In this document: positions 37,611 to 48,676 of the stretch, piece by piece
Numbering within the stretch: position 1 is the stretch's first letter
How the letters are laid out: the number at the start of each line of letters is the position of its first letter
NCBI GenBank assembly: GCA_025642065.1
Contig: JAODUP010000153.1
Span: 151,501-215,500, forward strand
Direction of reading: 5' to 3'
From: Paralvinella palmiformis
Taxonomy: Eukaryota > Annelida > Polychaeta > Terebellida > Alvinellidae
DNA length: 64,000 bases
Program-made: the position numbers and the translations under genes
Notes under the pieces: model-generated
Databases searched by the model: none
Told to the model about the DNA's origin: nothing
What the model saw: only the letters and a program-made list of their open reading frames with translations

Positions 37611-38660
37611 GCATATATAGAAGGTATTCTTGAGATAAATCTACTTTGTGGTTGTAGTAATTGCTGTTTAGCAAAGTAGCCATAGTTGGTATCTGAAAAT
37701 ATTAGATGTTCTACTAATCTTCATGTCTTCTGTTTTCAAACAAGGGTTGAAGAAAGAAAATTTAGAAGTTTGGAAGAATGAGACTTGAAGAACGAAAATG
37801 TTAGAAGTTAAGAAATGAAGAACGAAAATATGAAGCGTGAGAAATGGCGAAGGCAGTTTGGAAAAAAAAATATGTAGTTGAGATGCAGAGTATACTGAGA
37901 GGGAGAAAAATGGGAAGCAGTGAAAGTTGAAGATGGGGTTTGTTGTGAAGAGATCTGATGTTGGGGCAGGTGGATAACCAGGGGGAGCCTGGCCGAGACA
38001 GGAAGCCATGGTTTGTATGATGTGTTGGTAAACGCTGGCTCGAAGGCTGATGGATGCCTGCTTGTTATTTGACTGGCAGGCTTCCGTGGGTACCTGACCA
38101 ACTGTGCTTTATGTTCACTTAATCCTCCAATTCTTGATTATAAATAACGAGGAAGAGGTACACGGTATCGAGCCAGTGTCTGTTTGTTGTATGTTTGATA
38201 TGTACCTTTGCCTCCTTAGCCCAATTTCCAGCCTGTTGTTTAAACCCGTGGAAATGTAACCAAGATGAAAGCCGAATCAAGTCACGACACTGTCCAGTGT
38301 TCTTAAAGATATCTCTGCTATGCTGCAGCTGTTATTGAAGGTGGTGACGAGAATGACGTAGAGTCAAGGCAAAAACAGTTATAAACCATACCAACTTCAT
38401 TCATTGTTGTGTTAATAATAATCTCCCATTCCTTGTCGGTGCATGTCTTGTATTAAACAACAGACAACATGGCACAGCATTAATCAGAACACACGCATGC
38501 ATGCATGTATATTATCCACATGCACACAGAAACATGAGCACACAGGCACATACATGCATGCACAAAGTAGCATTCTGTGGTATTCCTATTTGTAACAGTT
38601 TGTTGTCATATGTACCGCTCGGTTTGGTAGAATAAATGTAGTTAAGATTTATGTTGAATT
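37017..38660 (+). other. Probable TRA2 3' UTR / downstream region
   Basis: After the TGA at 37014-37016 no coding sequence was recognised. An AATAAA hexamer at 38631-38636 is the best candidate poly(A) signal, which would make a 3' UTR of about 1.6 kb. The stretch contains a short TA/TC microsatellite (about 37565-37612) and a strongly purine-biased GAA-rich block at 37742-37950. Confidence 0.35.
37742..37950 (+). promoter_or_regulatory. GAA/AGAA-rich purine tract downstream of TRA2 stop
   Basis: The block repeats GAAGAA, TTAGAAGTT and GAAGAACGAAAAT several times and contains an imperfect tandem duplication of about 30-39 bp. AGAA/GAAGAA is the known RNA-binding preference of TRA2 proteins. 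If it is transcribed in the TRA2 3' UTR it would be a candidate self-binding site. Transcription of the block is not shown. Confidence 0.35.
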
Positions 38661-39544
38661 TAGTTTGACTTCAATAACTTGCCTGCCTTTGAAAAGATAT
38701 CAGGAATCTGGAAAACAGTTACTTGTGATAAATATGCCAGCCAGGACTAAAATTATTTGATTTTTTGAATGGAATGAAATAACATTTTGATGTTGATATT
38801 AAGTAGATTTGATTGTCATTTAATTCAATAATTAACCTTGATTTTAAAAATTGGTGAATGTTTAGTGTACACTATTCAACATTGAATCTCCAGTATTCGG
38901 TTAATTACTCTACAATTCCAAACTCTACACTTAACCAGTGAACTTGTATTTTATTATTTCTTATTAGAAACAATAAGGCAATATGCATATGACATCAAAG
39001 GTTTCTCTGAGAAACACCTGTTGAAAGGGTTGGATAGTCGAAATGACAATCTGAGAGTCAAATTTTTATAATTAGTGTCAGTGTAAGGATTGACTGAAAT
39101 AGTGAAAGGCGCAAATAAAGTGTATTTTACCAATATTATTATTAATCAGATCATAGATAATAATAATGGTAAATAAAGTGTTAATTTACCATATTATTAT
39201 ATCCATAAATAATAAATTAAAGTTACCAATATACTGGACTCTATCGTTAAATATAATTTTAGTGTGATTTACTATGAACACCACATTTTAAATCTTTGTT
39301 GTGTGCAGTGAATATTATTGTACTATGGTTTACAATGTTGAATACCACACTTTACTATCATTTATAAAGTAGCAATAACGGACGATTAGCATATAGTTAT
39401 AATCTGATTTTCAGTTTTGGAATACAATTTTTCAACAGTGCTGGCTTTTTCGGTGTCGAAGCAAAGTTAAACGGTACGCAGAAGTTAGTTTTTGGCATGA
39501 TTATAACAAATCCAGAACATTGACGTTTAAGGTCATTTTTTAAG

Positions 39545-39650
39545 GTTAAAATGGCGGGATTATCACGGTATTATCGCTCAGCGGACCCCCTATAAATCCC
39601 AAAATGCAAAGCGCGGCTGGTTTGTTTTGGCTTTTGACGTCATCATGCCT
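39545..39650. promoter_or_regulatory. Promoter-like patch: octamer, TATA-like and CRE motifs
   Basis: Within about 100 bp there are AAAATGGCGGG, CTATAAATCCC (39590-39600), ATGCAAAGCGCGG (octamer-like) and the palindrome TGACGTCA (39635-39642). The combination looks regulatory but no transcript was recognised on either side. Confidence 0.25.
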
Positions 39651-39793
39651 CAGGCTTATTCTGTGAACATACAATAGTAGTCATATTGTAGTAACATGGC
39701 CATTAAAATTTGTGAAAAGTATGAACTGACTTTTATCAGGATTTGCTTGAAGGTTATTTTCACTAAATCAGTCGGAGAGCTTAAATATAGAGG

Positions 39794-42076
39794 CGTTACT
39801 CTTGCCGCGCCATGTTGAATTTTGAACCAGTGGCGCCTCCAGCGACCGGAGGTATTTCTCAGATAAAAGCTCTCGTTGTCCACATGTGGTCGTGTACATC
39901 TGTAAACATGGTTGAAATGAATTGCCAATACTAGTACTATATGTTACAGGATTACATACTCTTTTATTAATTAACACTTTAATTGTGCACACATGATATC
40001 GAAGGAAACGAAGCTCTGAAACTGTAAATAAATAATTAAGTGATTTCACAACCCAGTCATTTAATTAATTAATAGCCTACAATTTGCGATCACTTGACAG
40101 CTGATAAGAAAATAATTGAACCTGGTTTAGGTTAATTCACAGCTTTGTGTGTGGAAGGCGTAATTTTCACAAGTTTGTTTAATGAAAACAATTAGGTATA
40201 TACGAGGTAAATGCATACAAACATACTTTCATCATGTCAGTTTATCATAGTCCATAAATGTTTATTTATTTGGATATATACATATAATGATATATACAGC
40301 TATTATAACGCAACCATAACACAATTCATCATATATTCATCATGTCCGTTTATCATATATTAACTAACAAAATTTTAAGTTCATTTAAAGTCTACACCTC
40401 AATAATATAGACCATACAATATAGGCCTGCCCAGCTGAGAACAAAGAATATACATGGAATATTAACAATGTTTATGTTTGCGTTAACATGTTAGAGATAG
40501 AAAAATTAGTACTTTCATACAATAAGCGGCATCAAATCTCTTGTGCCACGGGTTCATCTACAGTTACAATCAGTCATATGTTATCAAATGGACAGAATAA
40601 CACAAATTGCTTCCAGCTCCAAACAACCACTACTACAAAAATATGACATTTAGTCCAGATCAGTGAACTGTTTAAAGTTAGACAGAGTATACCCAGAGAT
40701 GTAATAGACACATGCATTGACTACTGTAACAGATAACACCAGTATATCTGTAACCAAGAGATTGGCATGTTTACATGGTATCTCATCATCATAGAACTTC
40801 AAGGACTGAAACAGAACAATACCTTGTAAAATAATGACTTGAACCAAGTGCATACAAAATGTGTAAACAGATGTTTTCCTTTTTTTCAAGTTAGTTAAAT
40901 AATTTGATTTGATATGCATTTAAGTTATGAAGAGAAGTATACCAAGTAAACCACATGAGCTGAACATTCAAGTACTAATTCAGGTGCTGGTAATCCTTTT
41001 TTTTGTATTAAGATATGAAATGAGTTGACAAACTTTCATTGTTTCTTATTTAATTAATTTTATAATACCAATTTTGACCATTAATATTTATAAATATTAA
41101 TTACCATCACAGCTGGCCCTGTCTCCTGTATATGTCTCCTATCTGTTAATACCTTCCTCTTTGATTTCAGCGGATGCATGCAGTGGATTTGGTACATCAA
41201 AAATAGTTTGTATAGCATTCTAGATAAGTTGTCTGGTTCATGAATTCCGTTTCAGTGAAATGTATATCATACATTCTACAATTAGTATTCAAGTAATTTA
41301 AATCTTTCCTCATCATATATCTGAACGACAACAAATTTTAACCCATCTTTTACTTCTGCCAATAGAAAAAAAAATGAATGTTTCTACCACTAGCTGAGGT
41401 ATTTAAAAATTGATTTCATAACATTTAAATTATAAATAGAAGTCCATATATATCAATAAGTACCAATTGCTTACGGTTAAAAATAAATATGGATGCAGGT
41501 GATCATGTAAATACTCAGCTACTTATAATTATTGAATTAGGGAAAAATTATCTGATTATAGTAATGTAATTTTAGAAGTCCAATTATATTATTAACAATA
41601 ATAAAGTAAAATATACGTCCCGTCCATAACATCTTCACTGGCTCCATACATGTAACTGTAAGCTTATGTATATCTTACATACCCATTTTGTGATTAATAT
41701 GGTGATACTGTTTAATAAAATTTAATCAGATTTTGTCTGAAACAAATATAGATCTAGATGTATCCTGCTTGGGCCTACTGCTTGGGTCATGTCAAGTAGG
41801 GGCGTGTCTACTTCCAATTGTTATGCTTATTTTTTAAATATCCTTTATTTTTAAAAAGCCAGATCATATCAAATTTTACACTAGCTTTCATTTCCTTTCG
41901 GGGATGTCTTTATTTGAGTATACTTTTTCTGTTACTGCAGCCGAAAGCGGCGCAAAATGAACCAGTGCCATTAAGCGCCATGTTAACGAAGGGAGCTGTC
42001 CGTGACAATCTACCTCCAGTCGCTAGGGCACTGGCGCTCCATGAATTCAAAATAGCGTCCCATGTTAAAACGCGAA
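39794..42076. repeat. Pair of diverged inverted repeats 2.2 kb apart
   Basis: Arm 39794-39862 (CGCGCCATGTTGAATTTTG, CCAGTGGCG, AGCGACCGGAGGTA) is related in inverse orientation to 42002-42076 (TACCTCCAGTCGCT, CACTGGCGC, GAATTCAAAATAGCG). The GC content of both is above the surroundings. The space between has no coding sequence. It could be remains of one large DNA element or two insertions of the same short element. Confidence 0.45.
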
Positions 42077-42134
42077 GTAACACGGCTTGTTATAGTCTTT
42101 GAATCAGTTAAACATTACCTTTGATACAGATTCG

Positions 42135-42785
42135 CTTTCAGATACAATATCGTTTACATTTTTTTCCATTGACACATATATAATTATCATCTGCGTAATT
42201 ATATATCTCACACAGATTACTGATCAAATACAATAAATCATTCGATAAAACATTATAGCTAAATGTTCCCATTAATGAGCCTTGTAGTACTCTTCTATTC
42301 AGATTTAGCCATTGACTGCAGGAATCCCAAATCTTGACGCGTTGTTTGCGATTTGTAAAATAAGTTGCTATCAACATGTATGCATTTTCATTAAAACCAT
42401 ATGCACATAACTTTGAAATAATTAATTTATATGATAGACAATCGAACGTCTTTGAAAGATCGGTTAGGAGGGCGCCACTGAGTCCTCCTTTATCTAAGTT
42501 AGACTTACAATTTTCAACCAAGAGCAACAGTACACTTTGGCAGTTTTAACTTTTTCTGAATCCAGACAAATGAGAAGATAACATTGGTACTAAAAAAAAC
42601 GTTCATCTGATAAATTAAAGCACTTTTCAAACACTTTACTTTTAAACACCTACTCATACAAGGAAGCACACTAACTGGCCGAAAGTCCTTTTGTCCAAAA
42701 TATCATCCTTCTCAAAAATAGGTGATACCTCTGCACATTTAAGTACATCTGGAAAAGCGTTAGCAGAAATACATTTGTTATAAGG
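42135..42785 (-). pseudogene. Non-LTR retrotransposon reverse transcriptase core, degenerate
   Basis: On the minus strand: FPDVLKCAEVSPIFEKDD (near 42740-42690), then after frameshifts KGGLSGALLTDLSKTFDCLSY, LCAYGFNENAY, TNRKQRVK, LQGSLMGTF, and YADDN with the polymerase YADD box near 42190. The order matches fingers-palm of Jockey/CR1-type elements. One 129-codon frame survives (42138-42527) but the upstream part is broken. Confidence 0.85.
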
Positions 42786-44254
42786 TGGGTAATAGGGTTA
42801 CGTTGTATATGAGTACCGTATTTTACTGTATGTGGCCTTTAGATTTGTCAATTTGTTTCGAGCATGTCGGTTTGTTGCTGGAGAGATATTTGATTGTTCA
42901 GTACAAATATTTGCCTGGAGGGGTCATTTTTTTTGGGGGGGTTATGTGTTTACGCGTTGGTGTAACGTTAAGTGACGTACCTGGGGGGGGGTTATGGCAG
43001 TTACTGTTGCTGGGCTTCTCTGTTTGTATACACAAAGGAACCCCCGCAATATATATATGTGTGTGTGTGTGTCTGTTTGTGAGTGTGTGTGTGTGTTTAG
43101 CTGTGTATAATAAGGCACAGGCACAGAGAATCGCGAACTGTGAATTCAAACTCTGGACGTTTCTTCAGGGGACTGAATTCAGAGTGGCGACTTTTCTTGC
43201 TGAGACATGTGTAATGTGTGTGTGTGTTACAGTTAATATGTATAATCAGGTAATATGTCTATGAGTAGTGTTCATAACATTTAGTGATCCATCGTGTAAA
43301 ACTGTCATCACTTTATGGATTCATATATCTATATAACTAAAGCCTAATGGGTGTGCGTTTGTCGTGTGTATTTGTGTGTGTGTGTGTGTGTATGTGTGTG
43401 TGTGTCCGCAAGGAATCCCGACAAAAGAATATAAAAAGACGCTGAATATGACGTTATTTGGGATTATGAGTGGGACAATGTTGTTTACTCCTTAAACCTC
43501 GTTTTTTATTAATCTAAACCCTTAAGCCATTGACCTGAACATTTTCGCACATGGAACGATCCGTTTTGTCGCATTAGCAAATTTAGTATACAGTCGCACA
43601 TGTGGAATCACGTTAACATGCGGAAATGTGACATCCAAGTCGGCATTAAACTGATTCATCAGGGCTTTTCAGTTAACTTCGATTTCGAACGCGAGCTAAG
43701 ACCCTGTCGAGTCTATCAATGTTCAGAACAAAATTCAATCCTCGCCTTTTTTTATAAGTTGTGGAACAACCAAAGCCATTTTCGATCTTTAGTGATCTAT
43801 CGATGATTATTTTTGTTGGAATAGGGAAATGAGCACTACTTGATTTAGCGACTATTCGACAAACTTCATCCCTAATGGCTAAGCTAAATATTCTATTCAA
43901 ATAACTGCATGGCACCTTATATTATAACACTTAATATACCATTAAGTGATCTCGAGTCACTTCAGGATCATATTTGGTGGAATCAATTGTTGACCAATAA
44001 TTATCTCCGTAACTTCTACGTGTATGTGCCGGCTGGGAAGTCTTCGTTTGAATCGTATCCAGTTACCACTGACATTTCTCTGGAATATCATTTATTTCGG
44101 TGGCTTCATGTGTATTCAATTTCAATTAGTTCTTTGGCCACTTAATTGATCCGGTAATTCAATCCGTTTATTAATCAGTTCAATAGACTTCTGGTACTGG
44201 TGTCCATAACACGGTCTTAATTGAACATGAATTGATTGTATTAAAGGCTGTTGT

Positions 44255-44425
44255 TACGTATCCGAGCATCGGAATCGTGTTCGTTGATGATAAAGGTCCG
44301 AGCACTCTATGCGCGTGCGCCAAGTTTGGGTGTTTCCGGCGCTCTGACCCAAGCCGAGCATCGGAATTGTGTTTGTTGGTGATAAAGATCCGAGCATTCA
44401 GCATCGGAACAATGTTCATCAATGT
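44255..44425. repeat. Diverged tandem duplication (CCGAGCATCGGAATYGTGTT unit)
   Basis: CCGAGCATCGGAAT...GTGTTYGTTGRTGATAAAGRTCCGAGCA occurs at about 44261-44305 and again at 44353-44397, with a third partial start at 44400. The period is about 92 bp. Confidence 0.75.
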
Positions 44426-44639
44426 TATTATAAATCTGAGCCATTCATTTCATGATCGTTTTTAGTTTTTCATCTGCTCGCATCAGTGTTAGTGACGGGA
44501 GCTTAGTTGTAATTACTGATACTAGTGTTTAATAAAGATATATGAGATTAAGTCTATTTACTATATTATTTAATAATAATATGCATTATAATCAGATTAA
44601 AAAGAAAGTCCGACATTTATAAGAAATTCAGTATTTCAT

Positions 44640-44810
44640 GGTTCCCACAGCCAAGGAAATGTTATTTTCTACAGGTATACTATTTAGCCAGGTTTTTTTG
44701 TTCTAAGTCGATTTTTTCAAAGGCAGTATTTTTGGTAAATGTTAAGGTCATTTCCTAGATATGGAAAATGAATTTGTTATTTTCCAGGTTTTCTATAACA
44801 CGTGGGAACC
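44640..44810. mobile_element. Short hAT-like MITE (GGTTCCCAC termini)
   Basis: Starts GGTTCCCACAGCC and ends CGTGGGAACC, with ATGGAAAATGAATTTGTTATTTTCCAGG inside. An internally deleted relative of 62259-62697 and 35997-36395. No clear target duplication. Confidence 0.65.
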
Positions 44811-44889
44811 TCAATTATTTGTAAAGCCGCATTTTCGTTTGTACCCCTTCAAAACTATGAAACGCATCTTCTACTTTCAACCCAAATGT

Positions 44890-44990
44890 AACTACTACGT
44901 GCTCGGCCGCCACATTTGAGTGGAAGTAATAGCCAACGAGGAATAACTGGCGCCTGCGCATTGAGTGCTCGGACCTACAACGCTGAGAAA
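44890..44990. promoter_or_regulatory. CpG-bearing patch with NRF1-like GCCTGCGCATTG
   Basis: Local rise in CpG (GTGCTCGGCCGCCAC, GGCGCCTGCGCATTGAGTGCTCGG) in an otherwise AT-rich region. It may be a regulatory site or a repeat fragment. No adjacent transcript was identified. Confidence 0.18.
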
Positions 44991-45680
44991 ACAAGTAGGC
45001 CTATTTCTGTATTCGTAGTACAGTGGTCACGTGGTGTATATATATATATATATATATAACTAGGAATAAGCGTACACTATTTTATAACACAAATATATCA
45101 TTAGATATATGTAAAATAATATTTCAGGTAAATTGTAACATTTGTTAATGGTGTGAGACTGACTGCCTATCGGTCAGGGGTAAGCCCAGGGCTATTTTAA
45201 CCGTTAACGGATCAGCACGCTGGGCACCTGCCCAGAATCCCCACGAGAATAGAGGCCCCGTGCTAATATATGTGTTGTGACTTGCTGTCAATAAATAAAT
45301 ACTATGTCTAGATTATATATGCTATACTGAACTATAAATATGTGTTACTATATTACAAGTGGACAGTGGCATCTGATGTAATATCACGGTCACCTCTGCC
45401 AGCTCACGTGCATGTATGTATACGGATCTTCGACCATTTACATCTTTATTCCTGTGGGTCGTTGTGAAGGTAAGGACCCCAGTGCACTGCTTTGCCCGAG
45501 AGCCTATAATGATGTCAAGATGACCCTGGGTCACCTGCAACCATGGACGTATACATTTTGACATCCCTATTGTATTGTAAAAGTAGTTATCCAAAATATA
45601 TGGTACTTGCTTGTACACTGGAAGGTTGTACCAAGGTATTATATTTGTGGATTTGATTGTTTAGTTGCCAGGTTTCATAG

Positions 45681-45931
45681 CAGGGTTCATACACATTTTG
45701 ACGTATCAGATTCCAGGACCTTCCAATGTCAAATTCAAGGACCCTTTCAATGAATTCATGAACTTTTAACGTGCAACGATACACCCATATTTCGGAAGTG
45801 TAACGACTGAATTCCTGTATACTCAGGACCAAATTCCAGGACTCAATTACTGCTACAAAAATTCCAGGACTTTCCAGGCCTGGAATCCAAATGTTCAAAT
45901 TCCAGGTTTTCAAGGACCTGTGCGAACCCTG
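45681..45931. mobile_element. hAT-like MITE (CAGGGTTC/GAACCCTG termini)
   Basis: The 251-bp element begins CAGGGTTCATACACATTTTG and ends CTGTGCGAACCCTG, with many TTCCAGGAC/AAGGACC units between. CATAG is found on both flanks. It is about 85% similar by eye to 50614-50886. Confidence 0.75.
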
Positions 45932-48189
45932 CATAGGTATTGTGAATATTCTAGGTAAAACAATTAATTCCAAAATATTCACCCCAAAGGTCCACAAAGC
46001 TTCTGGACTCGATGTCAATTTATTATATGTTATAAACATCAGACAAAGAATAAAGTGGCTAACATATAAAAGCCTCGTCTATTCAATGAAAATATTCACT
46101 ACTGTTGTTTATAAGTTCAGTAAAAAAATCAGATATTATTCATAGTAACAATTTTATTAGAACAATACACTTTTAATATATACCAGAATTCCTTTGACTG
46201 GCCACTCCACTTAAGTCATCCATTTCTAACAATTACATGATACAGGTTTATGGTTTGAGCACCATGGTCCTCTGTCTGAAGAGTGATGTTCATAAAGTAA
46301 TTCTACACACATGTTAACATAATCCATACACACACACACACACACACACATATATAATTGCTGAATGGACTAAACGAATCTTTGCACATTTGATTTGTTG
46401 ACATAAAAGTTAAATCGTTCTACCAACCAAGCACAGAAAGGACAACATAGCTATACACTACCAGATTCAATGCGCAACTTTCCACACCACACAGAGCCGT
46501 TTATTTAAAAACACCCTGGTAAGCCAATTTTACAAAGAAACGGGATTCTAGCCAAACTTGATTTATCCATTTCTCTTTGTACCGAACACCGAGATCTGAA
46601 TACCAGTCAGTCAAGTGTCAGTGTACAATCTCCTGGATTTTCTACATAAAATACACATCACATGTTTTGACTTTCACATCTATCACCGAGTTATCACATA
46701 AAACAAACTAATCCAATACATTGAAGTGTGTCATCAATTACTGTGTGTGGTGTGAGGAGACAAACCATCGAAATAACGTGAAGCAGTAATATTAGGAAAC
46801 ATCTAAACAGATGCCACCATAAATCGTAATACCATTTCGGTGGCATACAACATCAGCTGTGACGTGCCTTCAGTGTGATAAGTTAATCTAATACTTTTCT
46901 TACTAGAAAAACGGCCCTTATTTATACATCCATATGTTACAAGTATATTTACAAAAGGGTAGCCATCACAGGTTCTATGCAGATTAGCAACAATCCCAAT
47001 TACAAAAGGAGTATCTCGTAAACGAACACAGAACCTAATAAATAGGCATTCGCCCTTTACTAAGTCGTACACGAATAAATGATCCTTGCAAAATTATTAG
47101 CATCTAATAATAAAAAATGTTGGTTAAAACACAGATGAAGCAATAATGCATTATCAGAAGTGCATGCCTTAAATGATAAATTTATATTGTGGGTTAAATC
47201 AGTCTGGAATTACATACAAACAAATAACGCACCGTGCGAAGAAAACTGATGTAATCGTTCCAATTCTTTGAAAATCCGTGATCTACTCTAGGAAGGAAAT
47301 AACCGGTCAAGTGTACTGACAGTGTACGTAAGCTCAACTATTTCAACCCGATCATGTTCCTGTACTCGTACAAATATTAGCAATGGTAGCAAATTCGCAT
47401 ACATTCCAACACAAAAGACCGAAGTCATCTTAAATCCTACATTTGTTCTACACAAGTGAACACATGTAGAATAGCTCGTTTACCAAAAACTAGCTCAGAA
47501 ATAAAATGGACAAAATAGGGGAAAATGATCATCTTAAAGTTGCTGAATTTGACATTTCTTGGGATACTTCAATATTGATAGCTTCCAGTGATATCACGTA
47601 GTAACAGCTGAAATCGGTGGAGTCGGAAGCCGCAATATTTCTTATTCGTTCGTATTGCTGGTGCAGATTCTTCCACCTTACTAAAGGATTTAGATACTTC
47701 GCCAAAGTTAGCATCGACAGACACACAGGCTTGTTAAGAGTGCTCAGTGATTAAAGCTGCAACTGCACTGAATACGTACTACATAACTGATAATAACTGT
47801 TCAATCCCCCCCCCTTCTAATGTCAACAAAAACCATCGCTTATTAGAAAGAAAGCATTACTATGATGTTAGCCATAAGGCTTAGTAGGAAATGTTTTTGG
47901 TCTCCGGAACAAATTTCCAAAAAGTAAAACATTTGTTCAAATTTATATTTAACAAAAAAACTGAATAATGCTAAGACTGGAACACAGTACGCTGTACAAA
48001 ATGTAAAGAATAGAAATCCCAAGTCGTAAATAGACATTTCCCAACGGTGTAACCCCTCGGCCGTATGTTCCAGGTGACACCAGCACATTAAGGCAGAAGA
48101 AATCACTCTGACTCACTCACTCACTCACTCGCTCACTAACTACTTCATGTAAAGGAGTAAAATCCCACAAAATCTCTAAAATCTTGTTG

Positions 48190-48357
48190 CTTGGTTATTT
48201 AGCCTCAGCCTAGAACACATACGGTGGGAACATATGACAGAGGGGCGACTCCCCAAGGAACCAAATCCCACAAACACAGGCATGAGCGGGTTTCGAACCG
48301 ACAACCCAGAGGATTACAGCACAGTGTTCTAACCACTGTTTTATCCGAGCACCCTAA
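48190..48357 (-). mobile_element. SINE family 3 with intact B box
   Basis: Minus strand: AGGGTGCTCGGATAAAACAGTGGTTAGAAC head and GTCGGTTCGAAACCCGC B box, then TGTTTGTGGGATTTG and GAGTCGCCCCTCTGTCATATG. It is the best-preserved member of the family in the window. Confidence 0.7.
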
Positions 48358-48463
48358 ACCTCTACTATTTAATAATACTGAAGACTAATCTCTGCCAAGA
48401 AACGAATTATTCTCCAATAAGCTGTACCTTTACTCAGAATGGGCATCATTAGTTTAATATAGT

Positions 48464-48522
48464 AGCGATATATATCATTCCGGTAGCGATATAACATTCC
48501 GGTAGCGATATAACATTCCACT
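48464..48522. repeat. 20-bp tandem repeat, three copies
   Basis: GGTAGCGATATAACATTCC repeated with the first copy slightly diverged (GTAGCGATATATATCATTCC). It lies about 160 bp beyond the ABCB6 stop, probably in its 3' UTR. Confidence 0.85.
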
Positions 48523-48676
48523 GAAAGACCACATTTCTTCCTCAAGGGTAGTCCACTTCGTACCCAGTTACTGATTACGCCACATTCCGTTTATCTCACT
48601 AACAACGATGGTCTGATCAAATGTTTCCCGATGTGAAAATTAATCAGATTTATCGCTGGGAACTGTAACCACATCT

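Larger units (their letters stand above)
38661..48676. other. Intergenic region between TRA2 and ABCB6 3' ends
   Basis: TRA2 and ABCB6 converge here. I recognised no host gene. Holdings: promoter-like patch (39545-39650), inverted-repeat arms (39794-39862 and 42002-42076), reverse transcriptase remnant (42135-42785), TG microsatellites (43058-43100, 43375-43405), a diverged tandem repeat (44255-44425), hAT-like MITEs (44640-44810, 45681-45931), a CpG patch (44890-44990), a SINE (48190-48355) and a 20-bp tandem (48464-48522). 40000-41900 shows only AT-rich sequence. Confidence 0.55.

Noticed and set aside
42785..43264. 159-codon plus-strand frame
   Set aside because: Composition is driven by TG microsatellites and a poly-G/T stretch; no domain is recognisable and it borders a retrotransposon remnant.
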